From: Narthecium ossifragum
Taxonomy: Eukaryota; Streptophyta; Magnoliopsida; Dioscoreales; Nartheciaceae
Direction of reading: 5' to 3'
Length of the DNA stretch: 64,000 bases
Assembly (NCBI GenBank): GCA_963920575.1
Contig: OY986966.1
Location: 27,910,581 to 27,974,580 of the forward strand
Part shown: positions 44,830-55,930 of the stretch, piece after piece
Numbering within the stretch: the first letter of the stretch is position 1
Layout: each line of letters begins with the position of its first letter
Made by a program: the position numbers and the translations under genes
Notes under the pieces: generated by a model
Databases searched by the model: none
Seen by the model: only the letters and a program-made list of their open reading frames with translations
Told to the model about the DNA's origin: nothing

Positions 44830-46800
44830 AATCTATGCCGCCAAAAAATACCACCTTTTTGGTACTTGCATAGTTGCATCCAACGCACCTCATTTGTTAT
44901 TACTGTAAAAAGAAACAAGTACAGTTGATTTTTCATCTAAGAGGGGAAACTTTTCCATTCCATAAAATTAATAAACATGGGTAACCTTATTGTATTCATC
45001 CTGAATTTTATGATTACTTCCAGTTCAGATTAAATTGATTGGCTGATCAAAAATAGTTTTGTCATTCTATCTTCTTTGTGTTAGAATAACTATGATTAAT
45101 TCCTTTCTTCTTTTTTCTTTTTTTTTTTAATGAGTTGAGACGAGAAAAATTACATATCTAGATAATTATAGATTAATATTATTTCACCTTCTAATTTACA
45201 TATGCAAGCCAACAACGACCCGTGGGGTTGCACTTGCCAAGTCTTTGGTAGGCGCTACCTAATGTCACGTCATAGAACTAAAAAAAAATAGGGCACGTGA
45301 TTTATATTTTACCAACCCCCACCATATCTAGATAATAATGGATTAATATTATTTCACCTTCAAAAAAAATTAAAACATCATAATTCACCTCATAATCTTC
45401 AAAATATCATTCTTTTCCTTTACAATCTCAGGAGCAATTTATATATATTTGGGATTAGTTCAAACAAATTATATCCAAATATTACCAATAGTAACACTTG
45501 TAGCCAACTGTGATAAAATATTTTTACTAAAACTAAAATACCCCCAGTGTGTAATGATTATTACTCACATAATTTTCTTTTCTTTTTTTAATTAGATGAG
45601 CAATTGAGCATCAGACATATAGTCTATATATGAATATTTCCTCGACGATATAATGTTAAAAGGAATTTTGTTAAACCTCATAGGCGTGCATGAATTTTAT
45701 TCCTAATAGTGTCATAAAGAATAAAATGGAAGGTTTCCTAATAATACGGAGTTTTTTAAGATGGTAAATTGTATGTCGATCGCAGCCAAATCAAACACGT
45801 TTTTGGGATTTGTGGACGTAGCTCAATTTGAAACCTCTTGTTTGTCTTTAAAAAAAAAATTATCCCCTTCCTAGAAAGCTATATAACTTGACAATTTCCA
45901 TCTTCTTGACGTTGGATCCGAAGTCAAATTTAATCACGACAAAAAATAATAAAATATGACCGGGTTAGAAATCAGACCCAAGTATAGTCTTATAAACACA
46001 AGTAATTTATTTGCGGCTCCCTAATCTTTTTTAGACTGAAATATAAACATATAGTTCACCCCGTATTATTAGTTTAGACTTTGGCTTTAGTATTTAAAGT
46101 TCAAATGCTATAAGATTAGAGGTCCTGAATTCGAAACCTTCCGAGTTATAATGTGAATCAGGAGAACAATAAATATCATATGTGGCCACTTTAGGATCCA
46201 GAAATACGATTATGTTAATAAGTAATCTTAATCTCCGGATCCCGATCGCATTTTCCCATAGATGTAATCTTAAACCCTAGAAAATTCTATATGATCCTCA
46301 TCTTCATTATATGATTCATGTATGTAACCTCAAATTCCTATGCTCTGATACGATATTGACTCTAGACTCAGTCCTAAAATTTAAGCCGATAAGAAAGAAC
46401 TAGTTTATATGTACACGCGAATGATCAATTTATATATTCATATAATAGTCCAACACAATCAAATCAATATCATGTTTATTTAAACAAAAATATGTCAGCA
46501 CAAATTCTTTAACAAATGTATATTTATTAGAACTAAACTTTGAGAATTATATTTACTTTCTTTTGTAGATTTAAATTTTTGGAAAAAATCGGCGATTTAA
46601 CATGTATAAATTAAAATTAATGTGCACGCAACAACATAGCTGATTTGGTCCAATGAAATAATAAAGTAATAAATTCAGAAACGCCGGTGACAACCACCAT
46701 CAAAAATACCTCTTCCAAAGCATATACCAAGAATATATCTTTACCCTTCAAGAAGTAGATCTCTGATTGGGTTAGGGCTCTCCCCCAAAAAAATCTTCTC
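44830..46800. other. Intergenic, AT-rich, no gene seen
   Basis: A sequence of about 40 bp (ATATCTAGATAAT..TTATTTCACC) occurs twice, at about 45150 and 45325. A T-run near 45118 with TGAGTTGAGACGAG looks like a LINE poly-A end. GCTCTGATACGATATTGACTC near 46340 resembles a degraded retroelement primer-binding site on the minus strand. No protein-coding gene is supported. Confidence 0.45.
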
Positions 46801-46806
46801 AGACAT

Positions 46807-46814
46807 ACACGTGT
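46807..46814. promoter_or_regulatory. G-box (ACACGTGT) upstream of the bZIP gene
   Basis: A palindromic CACGTG core lies about 135 bases upstream of the TATA box. G-boxes are classical sites for bZIP and bHLH factors, so autoregulation or light and ABA input is possible. That is inference only. Confidence 0.5.
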
Positions 46815-46947
46815 GAGATGGTGGTTGGTCACTCCACAGCAAAGATGGTCTTCTTTACCAACCACCACCCAGCTCATCCCCACCAGTCAAGGAGATTTCC
46901 AATTAAAAATCCAAACTTTGATCTCAAAAAGGCCCCTCCTTTTCCTC

Positions 46948-46955
46948 TATAAATA
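46948..46955 (+). promoter_or_regulatory. TATA box of the bZIP gene
   Basis: TATAAATA is preceded by C/T-rich DNA and followed by a pyrimidine-rich leader. It predicts a start near 46980 and a leader of about 700 nt without any ATG until 47445. Confidence 0.65.
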
Positions 46956-47444
46956 GCCCACCTCGAGGCCATTGGAGAACTTCGCTGCTCCATTTGGCTT
47001 CCTCTAGGCTTATCGGTTTCCAGCTAAGTGCTTCCTTTCTTCCATTTTCTCTTTTATTTCGTTTTATTTCAGTTTTTTTTTTCTTCTTTTTGGGCATTAG
47101 GCTAGGGTTCTTCACTTTGGTTGTTTTCCAGTAGACTGCTTGGTTCTTGGTTGATTTTGGGATTTTGGGTCTGATTTCTCGGTGATCTCTCGGCCCGGTT
47201 CCAAAACGTGATCTTTTTGGGTCGATTTCCTCTAGGATTGGTCGATCTCCCAAAATCCGATCTTTTTAGGGTTTTTGTGCTCATATTCCTGTGTTCATCT
47301 CATTCGAGGCGGAGCCTCTGTTCCAAGATCTGACCTTTTTGGGGTTGCGTTTGGTTTCTGCCAGTTGTCACGAACTGTGACCTTGGTAGGGAGGCGTTCT
47401 TGGGATAAGAGAATCCTGTTGTCTGATCACTATAGGTGTTTGCA

Positions 47445-47483
47445 ATGATCTCTGTGCTCTCGGACAACATTCAAACTTTGTAG
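47445..47483 (+). CDS. uORF1 in the bZIP leader (12 codons)
   Basis: This is the first ATG of the predicted leader. It encodes MISVLSDNIQTL and stops six bases before the ATG of the conserved uORF, in a different frame. Small uORFs preceding the sucrose-control uORF are known in this gene class. Confidence 0.6.
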   Translation: MISVLSDNIQTL

Positions 47484-47488
47484 CCTTG

Positions 47489-47575
47489 ATGGAGTTCTTC
47501 ACTCCCCTGCGTCCTTTCTGCTTCCTCCACTCTTTCTCGGTTGTATTCCTCCACTGGTTCTACAAGTTCTCATGA
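47489..47575 (+). CDS. Sucrose-control uORF (SC peptide) of S1-group bZIP
   Basis: This uORF encodes 28 residues. The C-terminal half reads SFSVVFLHWFYKFS before TGA, matching the conserved SC peptide of AtbZIP11-type leaders (SFSVVFLYWFYVFS from memory). In the studied genes, high sucrose makes this nascent peptide stall the ribosome at its stop codon, so translation of the main ORF falls. Here the Tyr and Val of that motif are His and Lys. The peptide lies 111 nt upstream of the bZIP start codon and in another frame. Confidence 0.9.
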   Translation: MEFFTPLRPFCFLHSFSVVFLHWFYKFS

Positions 47576-47580
47576 ATTGA
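47572..47580 (+). CDS. Minimal uORF3 overlapping the SC-uORF stop
   Basis: The stop of the SC-uORF is part of TCATGAATTGA, which also holds ATG AAT TGA, a two-codon ORF. It could influence reinitiation after the SC-uORF. Its relevance is speculative. Confidence 0.35.
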   Translation: MN

Positions 47581-47686
47581 TTCATCCCCTTTTTGACCTA
47601 CCCCTTTCTAGAAAAAAAGACCATTCTTTTCTTGATAGGGATCTGATCCTTAAGCTTTAACAACCGAAAAGCTCAACCCAGAGGCG

Positions 47687-48118
47687 ATGTCTTCGGTTCC
47701 AGCAAGCCGGTCACCGGGTTCCCAGGAAGACCCTCAGCTCATTGATCAGAGGAAGCGGAAGAGGATGCTCTCGAACCGGGACTCTGCAAGGAGGTCCCGA
47801 ATGAAGAAGCAGCAGCGCCTTGATGAACTAATAAACGAAGCGGCACAGCTCAATGATTCAAATAACCAGATAACGATGCAGATTGACCTGCGCACTCACC
47901 AATATGATAACATGGATTCTGAGAACAATGTTCTGAGGGCCCAACTGATGGAATTGACAAATAGGCTGAAGTCGACGAACTCGATTCTCCAGCTTGTTGA
48001 GGACTTTTGCGGGATGGAAGTCGACATACCAGAGATACCTGATCCGCTCCTGAATCCGTGGCAGTTCCCATGCCCAGTCCTGCCAATCAGAGCTTCTGCA
48101 GACATGCTCCAGTGCTAA
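47687..48118 (+). CDS. S1-group bZIP transcription factor (bZIP11-like)
   Basis: An intronless 143-residue protein, the usual size for plant S1 bZIPs. The basic region, about residues 20-44, has RKRKR and N30-x7-R38 (NRDSARRSR). The leucine zipper has L48, L55, I62, M76, L83 and L90 with R69 in the fourth heptad. The C-terminal region ends in a PDPLLNPWQFPCP segment typical of the group. S1 factors bind ACGT-core sites as heterodimers with C-group bZIPs and reprogramme amino-acid and sugar metabolism under low energy. The sucrose-control uORF in the leader supports this subgroup. Which S1 member it is cannot be decided from the sequence alone. Confidence 0.92.
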   Translation: MSSVPASRSPGSQEDPQLIDQRKRKRMLSNRDSARRSRMKKQQRLDELINEAAQLNDSNNQITMQIDLRTHQYDNMDSENNVLRAQLMELTNRLKSTNSILQLVEDFCGMEVDIPEIPDPLLNPWQFPCPVLPIRASADMLQC

Positions 48119-48674
48119 AGCATCTTTACTTGTGAAAGATGCAGTTAATTATCTTTGATTCTATGGTTTGTTACTAGTTTAGTGTGCTGCTGCTTTTTGG
48201 ATTCGCTTGTGGTTGTGTCTTTGCTGGACATGTAATGTATTGGTTGCTACTCTCTGTTTTTCGTGGTGATGTTTCCTATCTTATTTTGGTTGTTTTAAAT
48301 GTAAGCATTGGCTTCTAATGCATTTGTAATGCTAGCTTGTAATGTTGTGGAAGATGTCTAGTCTAGATGGCTGACGCAATGTAAGCATTGATATTGTTAT
48401 AAAAAAGATTGTTTGCGTCCTATGGCCTTGTTACAAATACATTTGAATCATCTGGTTTGTGTTACTTAATTTATGTCTGGAATTCCATCTTAGTGGTGAG
48501 AGTTATTCGACTGTGTTGCTTGTATCTTCTTGCTCATGAAACGCAACTTTTTTCCCTGTCCACCTACTGCACTAGAAGGAAGCCACCTCAAAGGAGTTGA
48601 ATGGTCGCCAAATGTAGCTACAGAAGGTGTTAGCTCATCTTTCTGTAAAAATGTGATGATGTCTGTGAAAGAGC
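48119..48674. other. 3' UTR and flank of the bZIP gene
   Basis: T-rich DNA with repeated TGTAATG and ATGTAAGCATTG motifs (about 48230-48390). Cleavage most likely occurs in this stretch. No gene is seen. Confidence 0.45.
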
Positions 48675-48985
48675 AATTTTTTTTAAGAATAAAGATTCGT
48701 GTACGGACAGGTGGCATGTAGCCAAGTACCGAATCTACCGATAGAATAGATGAAAATATCGGTATTTGGTTATCGATTGAATGTATCGGTATCTACTGAT
48801 TTGATAGATGAAGATATCGGTAGTGGGATATCGATTGAATATATTAGTAGCCTACTATCGATAACTTCATCTATTCCATCGGTAATGGATAGATAAAAGA
48901 ATCGGTATTTGACCGATCGTGGCATTAGTAATGACATGTGTATTACACATGCCACGTCGGCATGTTCATAAATCAGTGTTATTTT
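48675..48985. mobile_element. MITE-like repeat with TACCGAT motifs, member 2
   Basis: Same family as 1207-1436. Both have ATAAAGATTC at the left, alternating ATCGGTA/TACCGAT motifs, AGATGAAGATATCGG-like blocks, a GACCGATCG near the right side and CATAAATCAG at the end. It lies about 560 bp downstream of the bZIP stop codon. Confidence 0.55.
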
Positions 48986-49164
48986 TTTTTCTTTTAAAAG
49001 GCCTCTTAATTCTGTCCGGTTCCTCGACAAATGAATTCCTATTGTTGGTTAAATTGGTGTAAGTTTCCAAGAACCTCAGTCTGGCGGACATGGCAGATTG
49101 ATTGCCAGGAGTGTGAGGGGATGACAACAAAATCTTCGTGCCTTCTAAATGTGGATGTTATACT

Positions 49165-49319
49165 ATCAAATGCCGTAACAATTTTTTTTTTTTTTTTGCT
49201 GCAATTGAACCCGAAGGTTAGGTGTTACAACACTTGATTTAATCTTACACTAGGGCCCCAACACCAGCAGCTGGCGGGCAAGATCATCCCCCACCGCGTT
49301 TTCATCAAATGCCGTAACA
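49165..49319 (-). mobile_element. 5'-truncated LINE tail with 16-bp target duplication
   Basis: The insert is 49181-49303 and is flanked by ATCAAATGCCGTAACA at 49165-49180 and 49304-49319. A T-run at its left is the poly-A tail of a minus-strand copy. The minus strand reads ENAVGDDLARQLLVLGP then stop, the end of a LINE RNase H domain. The exact duplication shows target-primed reverse transcription and a fairly recent event. Confidence 0.85.
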
Positions 49320-51473
49320 TGCTTTGTACACGATAAACGTAGAAACTTCCTAGGAGTCCTGTGGCTCGCCGTTGTCCAAGTGGGCCTGTGAATCTGGAGG
49401 ACTGATTTTGGTAGATTTCAGCTTCTATTGGTCTAATGTCTTTTTAGTGCTTTTTGTGATCGTTGGTACCAAATGAGCTGTGCTAACGTGTCCACAACCA
49501 AGAAAGTTACGACAAGATTAATGGTCTCCTAGCCATCTTTTATTAGCTGTACGCAAATTCTTTTGACATTCTGTGTTCCTGAAGCTCTCCAATTGAATGT
49601 TATGCCTACTTTTAACACTTTGGTGGTGCTCAAGCAAATGATACATTGTCAGCATCAACTATCAAGCTTGGTGATCCTTTTCATCCTTTTCCCTCTGTGA
49701 TTTATTGTCTGCAAACTCTTTAGGATTTATTTGCATTGCAGCAAATGCGGTCTTCGTTCCTCATTGTTGATATCTTCCAAGTAAACAAAAACATTGTATA
49801 GTTTTATGAAATTGAGAAACATAATTGTCCTTAGCAGCAGGTTCTATTTTGGTCCAGAAAATTGCATGATGATCATTGACTGAACTAGAAAAGGTGATAT
49901 TTACCAACAAAAGTAGAGAATACTATCAACTGCTGCATCAGTTTCTAATTATTTATGTGAATCATAGATGTCGGTCATATTACAGTCACATACACCTTGT
50001 ACTAACCTATGCATGTTCAAGATGTGGGGCAAGCACAGCTGTGTCTTTAAATCTCCTTTGCTGTTGCAAATTATAGAACATTAAGTATTCAAGGTGGAAG
50101 CAAACATGGCATTGACATCATCGAATGCAAATGACAGTGATTATTATATGCTCAAAGCACTCTATTATCTTATGAGTTGTCGTGGGTCATCAAAAGACCC
50201 CAGCCAACACTCATCGTTGTCTCATTATATTTTGGCATTGCATATGCAACCATCTACTAAATTTTTTGTGGATTGTGATGTTTTTGGATATGGGAAGATC
50301 ACTAGCCTATATTGCTACTGGCTACCAAATGGTTCAAGGTTGCAACTTGCAAATGATGGATTTGTCAGCACATTGGATTAGCCATTCAGGTAATATCAAT
50401 CATTCATGCTAAAAATTGTTTCTGACTGGACTTTAGGAGAAAGCTTTCCCTGTATCAGGTTGTTGTTCATTTTCTGTATCAGATAAAGCCAAGATGAATT
50501 TATTAGTGCTTATAACTGTTGTATTTTTTATGCTCTCTTATTTATCCAGGCAAAGAAGGGATTTTTCTTAGTCTTCAAGTTAGTAGAATTCTTGAAAAGG
50601 AGATTTTTTTATTTTTTGAAGAGATAAGCCCGAAGGCTGGCTTTTAACTCCATGAGATAACTCCATGAGATAGGTCTTATGTGACACCACCTTTCTCATT
50701 CGTGTAGAACTGCGTTGGATGAAATTTGAAGCAGGGTGATTCGGTGGCTAAAACTACTTCCTTTCTTTAATAACGAAATTGAATTCTTAGTGTTAGAGTC
50801 GAATTTTCGCAATCGGACTCATCCTCTTCAGGTTAAGTTTTTGAGATAATTGATGATTTTACATGATTTCAGAGCAAAAGTGATGAAAGCATGTCTTCAT
50901 CATTATGATTCAGAGTGCAAGGGGACATCATGCAAAGCAAGACCAGAATAGCTTCTTACCTAACAGTTAAAAATGTTAATTATATATCTCCTAGTCATTC
51001 ATTCACTCATTTTCAGATGTTATGAAAGGATTCATGATGGTGTCATAAGTCACTTGCTTGTTGATAAATTAAACTCATTGATATAAACTGGCAGGTTATT
51101 GCTTTAAAAGCGAGTGCCCTATTGGCTAATGTAAAAGCTAATCTTATCAAGCTTACATGCAGAGCTTGGTAGATGCCCATGAAAAAAAAATTGCACCAGC
51201 TAAAGAGCATCCTGCCTTTAAACAAGCTATCTTATTAAGTTCTAAGTATATTATTATGCTATGCCAGCAACTGTGAGTTTCATGCATATCTCCATGCGCT
51301 AGAACATCTTATTCTGTGAACTAATGGAGTAGCATACATAAAGATCACATTGCAATGTGTTCATGTTCTCCAAGCTAAGCTATGATATATTCATATATAT
51401 TGAAATGAACCCTGGAGTAATCGAGGCTTTATATCTTTCTTTGAAATAGCTTTACCACATTTCTTCTCCAAGT
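49320..51473. other. Intergenic, no gene supported
   Basis: AT-rich DNA. The plus-strand open stretch at about 50094-50412 shows no family resemblance and no splice context that I can defend. A T-run with GATAAGCCCGAAGGCTGGC near 50607-50645 resembles the LINE 3' tails at 49.2 and 53.9 kb. Sequence near 51000-51470 may contain 3' UTR of CP12. Confidence 0.4.
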
Positions 51474-51878
51474 TTAATCCTCGTAGGTGCGGCACTCGTC
51501 CGTCTCCGGGTTCTCCTTGCAGTAGTTCTCCAGGGGGTCGGAGGACTTGAGCTTTTCACGAGCATGGCTGGCGGCCGCGCTGAGCTCCTCCACCTCGTCC
51601 CATGCTGCCACGCACTCGCCGCTCTGTGAATTATCAGAGCACTTCTCCTCGGCCTCCTTGATGCTCTCCGTCACCTTTTTCGATATGCCAGGAGGCGTTG
51701 CCGGACCACTGCTCGCGACCGGCCTCACGTACATAATCCGGCCAGCCGCCTTGTAACCAGTCTTCAGCTGTAAGAAGCTACCATTTGGCGAGCCAAATGC
51801 TTGCTGTTTGGGAATCTCAGCCATGGAGACTGCCCTTGTGGTGGAGGAGAGGCTGACACCAGCTAGAGCTGCTGCCAT
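51474..51878 (-). CDS. CP12: Calvin cycle protein CP12, chloroplastic
   Basis: An intronless 134-residue protein. CP12 is a small, largely disordered chloroplast protein that bridges GAPDH and phosphoribulokinase in the dark and so switches off the Calvin cycle. Visible hallmarks are an N-terminal Ser/Ala-rich transit peptide (MAAALAGVSLSSTTRAVSM), the first Cys pair in KCSDNSQSGECVAAWDEVEEL and the second pair in YCKENPETDECRTYED. The two pairs form the redox-sensitive loops, and the AWDEVEEL motif is diagnostic. The frame stays open upstream to an ATG at 52007, but that extension is not transit-like, so I chose the MAAA start. Confidence 0.96.
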   Translation of the reverse strand: MAAALAGVSLSSTTRAVSMAEIPKQQAFGSPNGSFLQLKTGYKAAGRIMYVRPVASSGPATPPGISKKVTESIKEAEEKCSDNSQSGECVAAWDEVEELSAAASHAREKLKSSDPLENYCKENPETDECRTYED

Positions 51879-52009
51879 GGCTTCTGAGTGCAAGCTAGAA
51901 TGGTACAGTGAGAGATGGTGTTTGATAGACAGGTGGCTTACATGAGGAAGAGAGAGGATAGGAGGGAGCCTATTTGATTGGCGTGGTATTGTTTTGAGTG
52001 CACACATTT

Positions 52010-52015
52010 CTTATC
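52010..52015 (-). promoter_or_regulatory. I-box (GATAAG) upstream of CP12
   Basis: GATAAG on the minus strand about 135 bases before the start codon, with a CCAAT-type motif (complement of ATTGG) near 52030. I-boxes are common in light-regulated photosynthesis promoters. Given its short length, a chance match is possible. Confidence 0.35.
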
Positions 52016-52538
52016 ACATGAGAACCAATAGAAATGCTCCGCATCAGCATTTCTTGCAGATATTTTTAAGAGCACGATTTTACGTCAAAAAAATCATAAT
52101 CTGTGATTGTTAGTGATCCACGAAAAGAAGATGTAGCTATCTGCAGAACAGATCTTTTGTGCATGTTGTCTTCATTGTTTAAAGAGTGTTTCTAAGTACA
52201 GGACCTGACATCATCATGCGCATCAGAATGCAAGACAAACTCAACTTGAAAGGCACCAAGAAATTTGAAAACAAACTGGAAACAATGAGATCTTTTTGAC
52301 CTTGCTGAAGAGTAAAAGAGGACATGGGGGGTTGCAAAGTCGAATCAAACACGGAACATCCGCAGCATCAAGGGATGAGAGCCATTTTACTGCTAAAATG
52401 TACGACAAACAAGTAGGTAATACAAACATTACATGATTTTTAAAAGGTCAGGGGAAAGAAGGTGATTACAGCCTTTCACCCCTGTTATTGATGGTTTTTA
52501 GTATTTGCACCATATTTGTCAGCCTGGAATATGGTAAT

Positions 52539-55028
52539 CTAAGTTTCACCAGAGCTCATGTTCCAAAAGCTAGCTTCATGTTCAAGAACAGCTATGAAAA
52601 CCTCTTCAGCCTTTCTCATGACATCATCTGGTGCTCTCTCCAGGCATCTATCTGCAATCTTCTGAAGAGTCTGGCAATACTGTCCAAACTCTTGATTTCC
52701 CCATCTCTGGCAAGTCTCTGTAAGCTCCACTGGAGTCTTCGAACCACTCTCTAGGCAATGAGCAAAGCTCTCCTGGTATACGGTTTCAATGGCCCAAAAG
52801 GCCGTGATGGCCATAGTGAATTCAACCTCTGGGAGTGTCAAGTTTTCAAGAAACCTTGCATCGCCAGTACCAAACAATTTTAGTATTCATATCTGCATTG
52901 GTTACTTTTTCACCGTAGAAAAACAATATAAGCACCACAGGTTCTTCGACTACCACAGATATCCAAAAGTACCCTACATGAGAAATTAAAATGCTAAACC
53001 TTATACCAAGATATGAGAGGAACAAAGGATTCAAAGAACTATACCTGCAGTATTCTAGATTTGCCTTCTGAGGAACAACAGTATCAAGATTAACATCCCA
53101 TTTGTGAGCTTCTTTTTTGAACCAGGAGAGCTCATCGCTCAGAGAAGCCATACCGCCTAAGATTACTTCCATGTTGGATCCATCAACTGACTGCTTCCAT
53201 GCTTTGAGTAGAACACTAGCTACAAATGGGACAAATTGCCTAACAAAAATGTAATCCTGTCCCTGTATTGTCATGTAGTGATGCGAGTTTGCTTCTCAAG
53301 ATCATAGTTAGTAAAAGAACCATTTAGAGGGAAAAAAAAGCCAAATCATGATGCAGCCTGAGAGTATAACACAAATAATGTATTGCCCACACAAGAAGCT
53401 CCATTAAACTACCTTGAGGGCAAAAACAAACTAATGATCAGCCTTCATAGGAAAATTCAACAAACTAGAGTATTTTGAGACTTTCTTAATCAAAAGCTGT
53501 ATGAACTTGATATCGCAATTGAAGGGCCCTCACTCCTTTAATTCCCGCTCATGAATTAACAGTAGAGTGCTCTCATGCAATAACGACAACATCGATAAAG
53601 TTGCTGCAGAAAGGTCAACAGCTCTTGAAAAAGAGTGAAAAGACATCCCTAAAAAATAAGCGAACAACAAGCTAATGCTCATTAAACCTAGTGAGGGTAA
53701 CTTCCCTCGGAATTTTCACTCTCTTCAACCTGAATCCACATGTGAGCAAAAAAGCAAGGAACGGACAAAAACAAGATACTGCCACACGAATGGAGAATTT
53801 GTGATTCGCTCACAATACATATATTATTTACGGGAGACATCAAATCTACAACTCGAAGCAACCAGTTCCATGCAGTTCGTATCAACATACTGTACAATTA
53901 TTTACTTTTTTTTTTTTGCTTAGATGAGCCAAAAGGCTAAGTGTTACAAGTCACTCACATTACAGAACTTGGAGACCCAACAACAGGTCCCCCTTGCCTA
54001 GCTCGCCGCGCTAGGTCATCCGCCACCGCATTCGCCTCACGCGGTATGAACATAAAAATCACTCCACCCAAGAGGGCAGCCAACCTCCACACTCGCCGTA
54101 CAATTATTTACTGTCTTAACCAAACAGAGTCCCAAGTTCACAAAAGAGCATACAACTGACAAAAAGGTTTACTCAAACAGCAACCATTATTTAGCAAACA
54201 GCTGCTGCATATTGTTCAAGAGTCCATTCTAATATTCAAGACACTCCCTAGCATGGAGGATCAAATTGAACCATTTTGTCAAAAAAAGATAAACAAATTG
54301 ACCATTAAGTTCTCTTTCTTTCCCCCTTAAAGGCCAAAATATGAGCCCAGGAATCAACGCTAACTACTGCAACAATACTTGTGGATAGCAAATCATTTGC
54401 TGAAATGCAAACTCATTACTCCGATAAATTCTAGCACAAGATGTCATTGAGCTTAAGGATTAGCTGCAATACCAGATAGTAAACCAGTAATGTCTAATCT
54501 CCTACCAAAACCAATTCCATGTAGTTTATTCCCACCAATTGTGCTAAAAGCCGAAAACCATTGCTTATGCCTTCCATTCCAAGATTTTTCTCTTCCAAAA
54601 AAAAGAGAAAAAAAACCTTTTGTTTTTAGAGTTGGACCAAACCTTTCTCCCTAGTTCATAACTCCAATTAGGCAAACCAATCTTAGCATTAAAGAACACC
54701 ATCTCCTATTCTCTAATATGAACCATAATATCCAACAATTACTTCGATATCAGTAAGAATTACCAAAAACAAAGCTAAAGACTTCAACTTTCGATCAAAA
54801 CAATACCAATCAAACAGTGAAAAATACGTCATAGATCCATCAATCGTCTGGATTTTGTATTTCCTAACTGCCCCTAGAGAATGATCAGGGAGAAGATAGG
54901 CTTACCAGCCACCGCTTGAAGTCCGTGATGTCAACGGTGCCGTCGCGAATCCCTAGAACAAAGGGGTGGCGGGTGGCACAATCGTACATCCGATGGTGGA
55001 TACCCTTCCATGTGGCAATCATGCCCAT
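52539..55028 (-). CDS. TENA_E: TenA_E-type aminopyrimidine aminohydrolase (thiamin salvage)
   Basis: The exons are 54906-55028, 53045-53262 and 52539-52854. They join in frame to 218 residues, the usual length. The fold is the heme-oxygenase-like TENA/THI-4 domain. Recognisable parts are [78 protein letters not shown] and the final [15 protein letters not shown]. The TenA_E subfamily carries Glu instead of the active-site Cys of bacterial TenA and hydrolyses formylamino- and amino-pyrimidines released from damaged thiamin (known from work on plant TenA_E). No transit peptide is seen, so a cytosolic location is likely. Intron 1 (53263-54905) contains a LINE tail insertion. The first Met is at 55028; Met3 at 55022 is an alternative. 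Confidence 0.93.
53892..54112 (-). mobile_element. 5'-truncated LINE tail with 15-bp target duplication, inside a TENA_E intron
   Basis: The insert is 53907-54097, flanked by GTACAATTATTTACT at 53892-53906 and 54098-54112. The T-run at the left is the poly-A tail of a minus-strand copy. The minus strand reads [20 protein letters not shown] followed by [14 protein letters not shown], the end of a LINE RNase H domain, then a stop. It is in the same orientation as the host gene and about 840 bp from the first splice donor. Confidence 0.9.
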
Positions 55029-55140
55029 CGCGCGCGGTCGCCGCTGGCCCTCCCGTCGTGCCAACTCCGGGCGAGGACGCCTTGAAATTTATCGGGTAGT
55101 CGGATGTGAAATTCGAAATTTTCAGAGGGTATATCCGTAA

Positions 55141-55930
55141 GAAAAGACGATGTGCATGCCAGCTTAGGTAATTTTAAATGCATTATCATATCTACTAGAT
55201 GCACCATAAAATTTTATTTTTTATTAAATTTTTAAAAAATGTTAAGAAAATCCTTATCTTCACCCACACCTGTTCCTCCGACACTCCTCCATCTCCACCA
55301 ACTCCGGCGGAGCATCTCTACCCACGGCAGCCCTCCGCTTGCTATCGTCGCCGTCTCTACTTGACGAGATGTTTCATGCTTGTACTTGTGGTAACTAGCA
55401 GTCAACTTTCGTTCATTTTATAAGCGAAATGATGATCATGCCTCTCTGATAGTTATATTGTTAGCCGAATCCATTTATGTATGTTAACGACATCTTGGTT
55501 ATTTTCATATAAGATTAAATTAAGTTAATTATGATGAGGGGTAAAAGGTAACGGTTGTTGATAGAAGTTGATGAGCGCTAATTTGTTTTGTAAATTAATT
55601 CAATAAAGCTTAGTTTGGTATGAGAATAAGAGGAAAATCCCGTAATTTTCATACTTATTTTTAAACATTTTTTCATATTTTAAGAAATTATTATTCATCT
55701 ATCCATGTTCCATCTACTCATATCATTTTATTTTATTTTATTCCAAGTAATTTAGATATTTGTCAAAAAAAAAAAAGAAAAAAAAAAGGTCAATATGCAA
55801 AGTCTTTAAAGGATTCTCGAAAGTCAAGCCCGCTCCTCTCTGCTTCTGGCTTAAATTAGGGTTAGGGTTTTGAAACAAGAGTAAAGACTAAAGACCCAGG
55901 GTTAGGGTTTTGCCTGGGGGCGGAAGAAGG
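55141..55930. other. Intergenic, possible divergent promoter region, no gene
   Basis: Between TENA_E (minus) and the next gene (plus). The part at 55600-55790 is AT-rich with A-runs. AGGGTTAGGGTTTTG occurs twice just before the next gene (about 55858 and 55898). Such telo-box (AAACCCTAA) motifs are common near start sites of plant housekeeping genes. Confidence 0.45.

Noticed and set aside
50094..50412. Possible plus-strand gene between the bZIP gene and CP12
   Set aside because: Two overlapping frames of 76-95 codons, neither with a recognisable domain or credible splice context.
51879..52007. In-frame upstream ATG extending CP12 to 177 residues
   Set aside because: The extension does not resemble a transit peptide, while the MAAA start has the expected length and composition.
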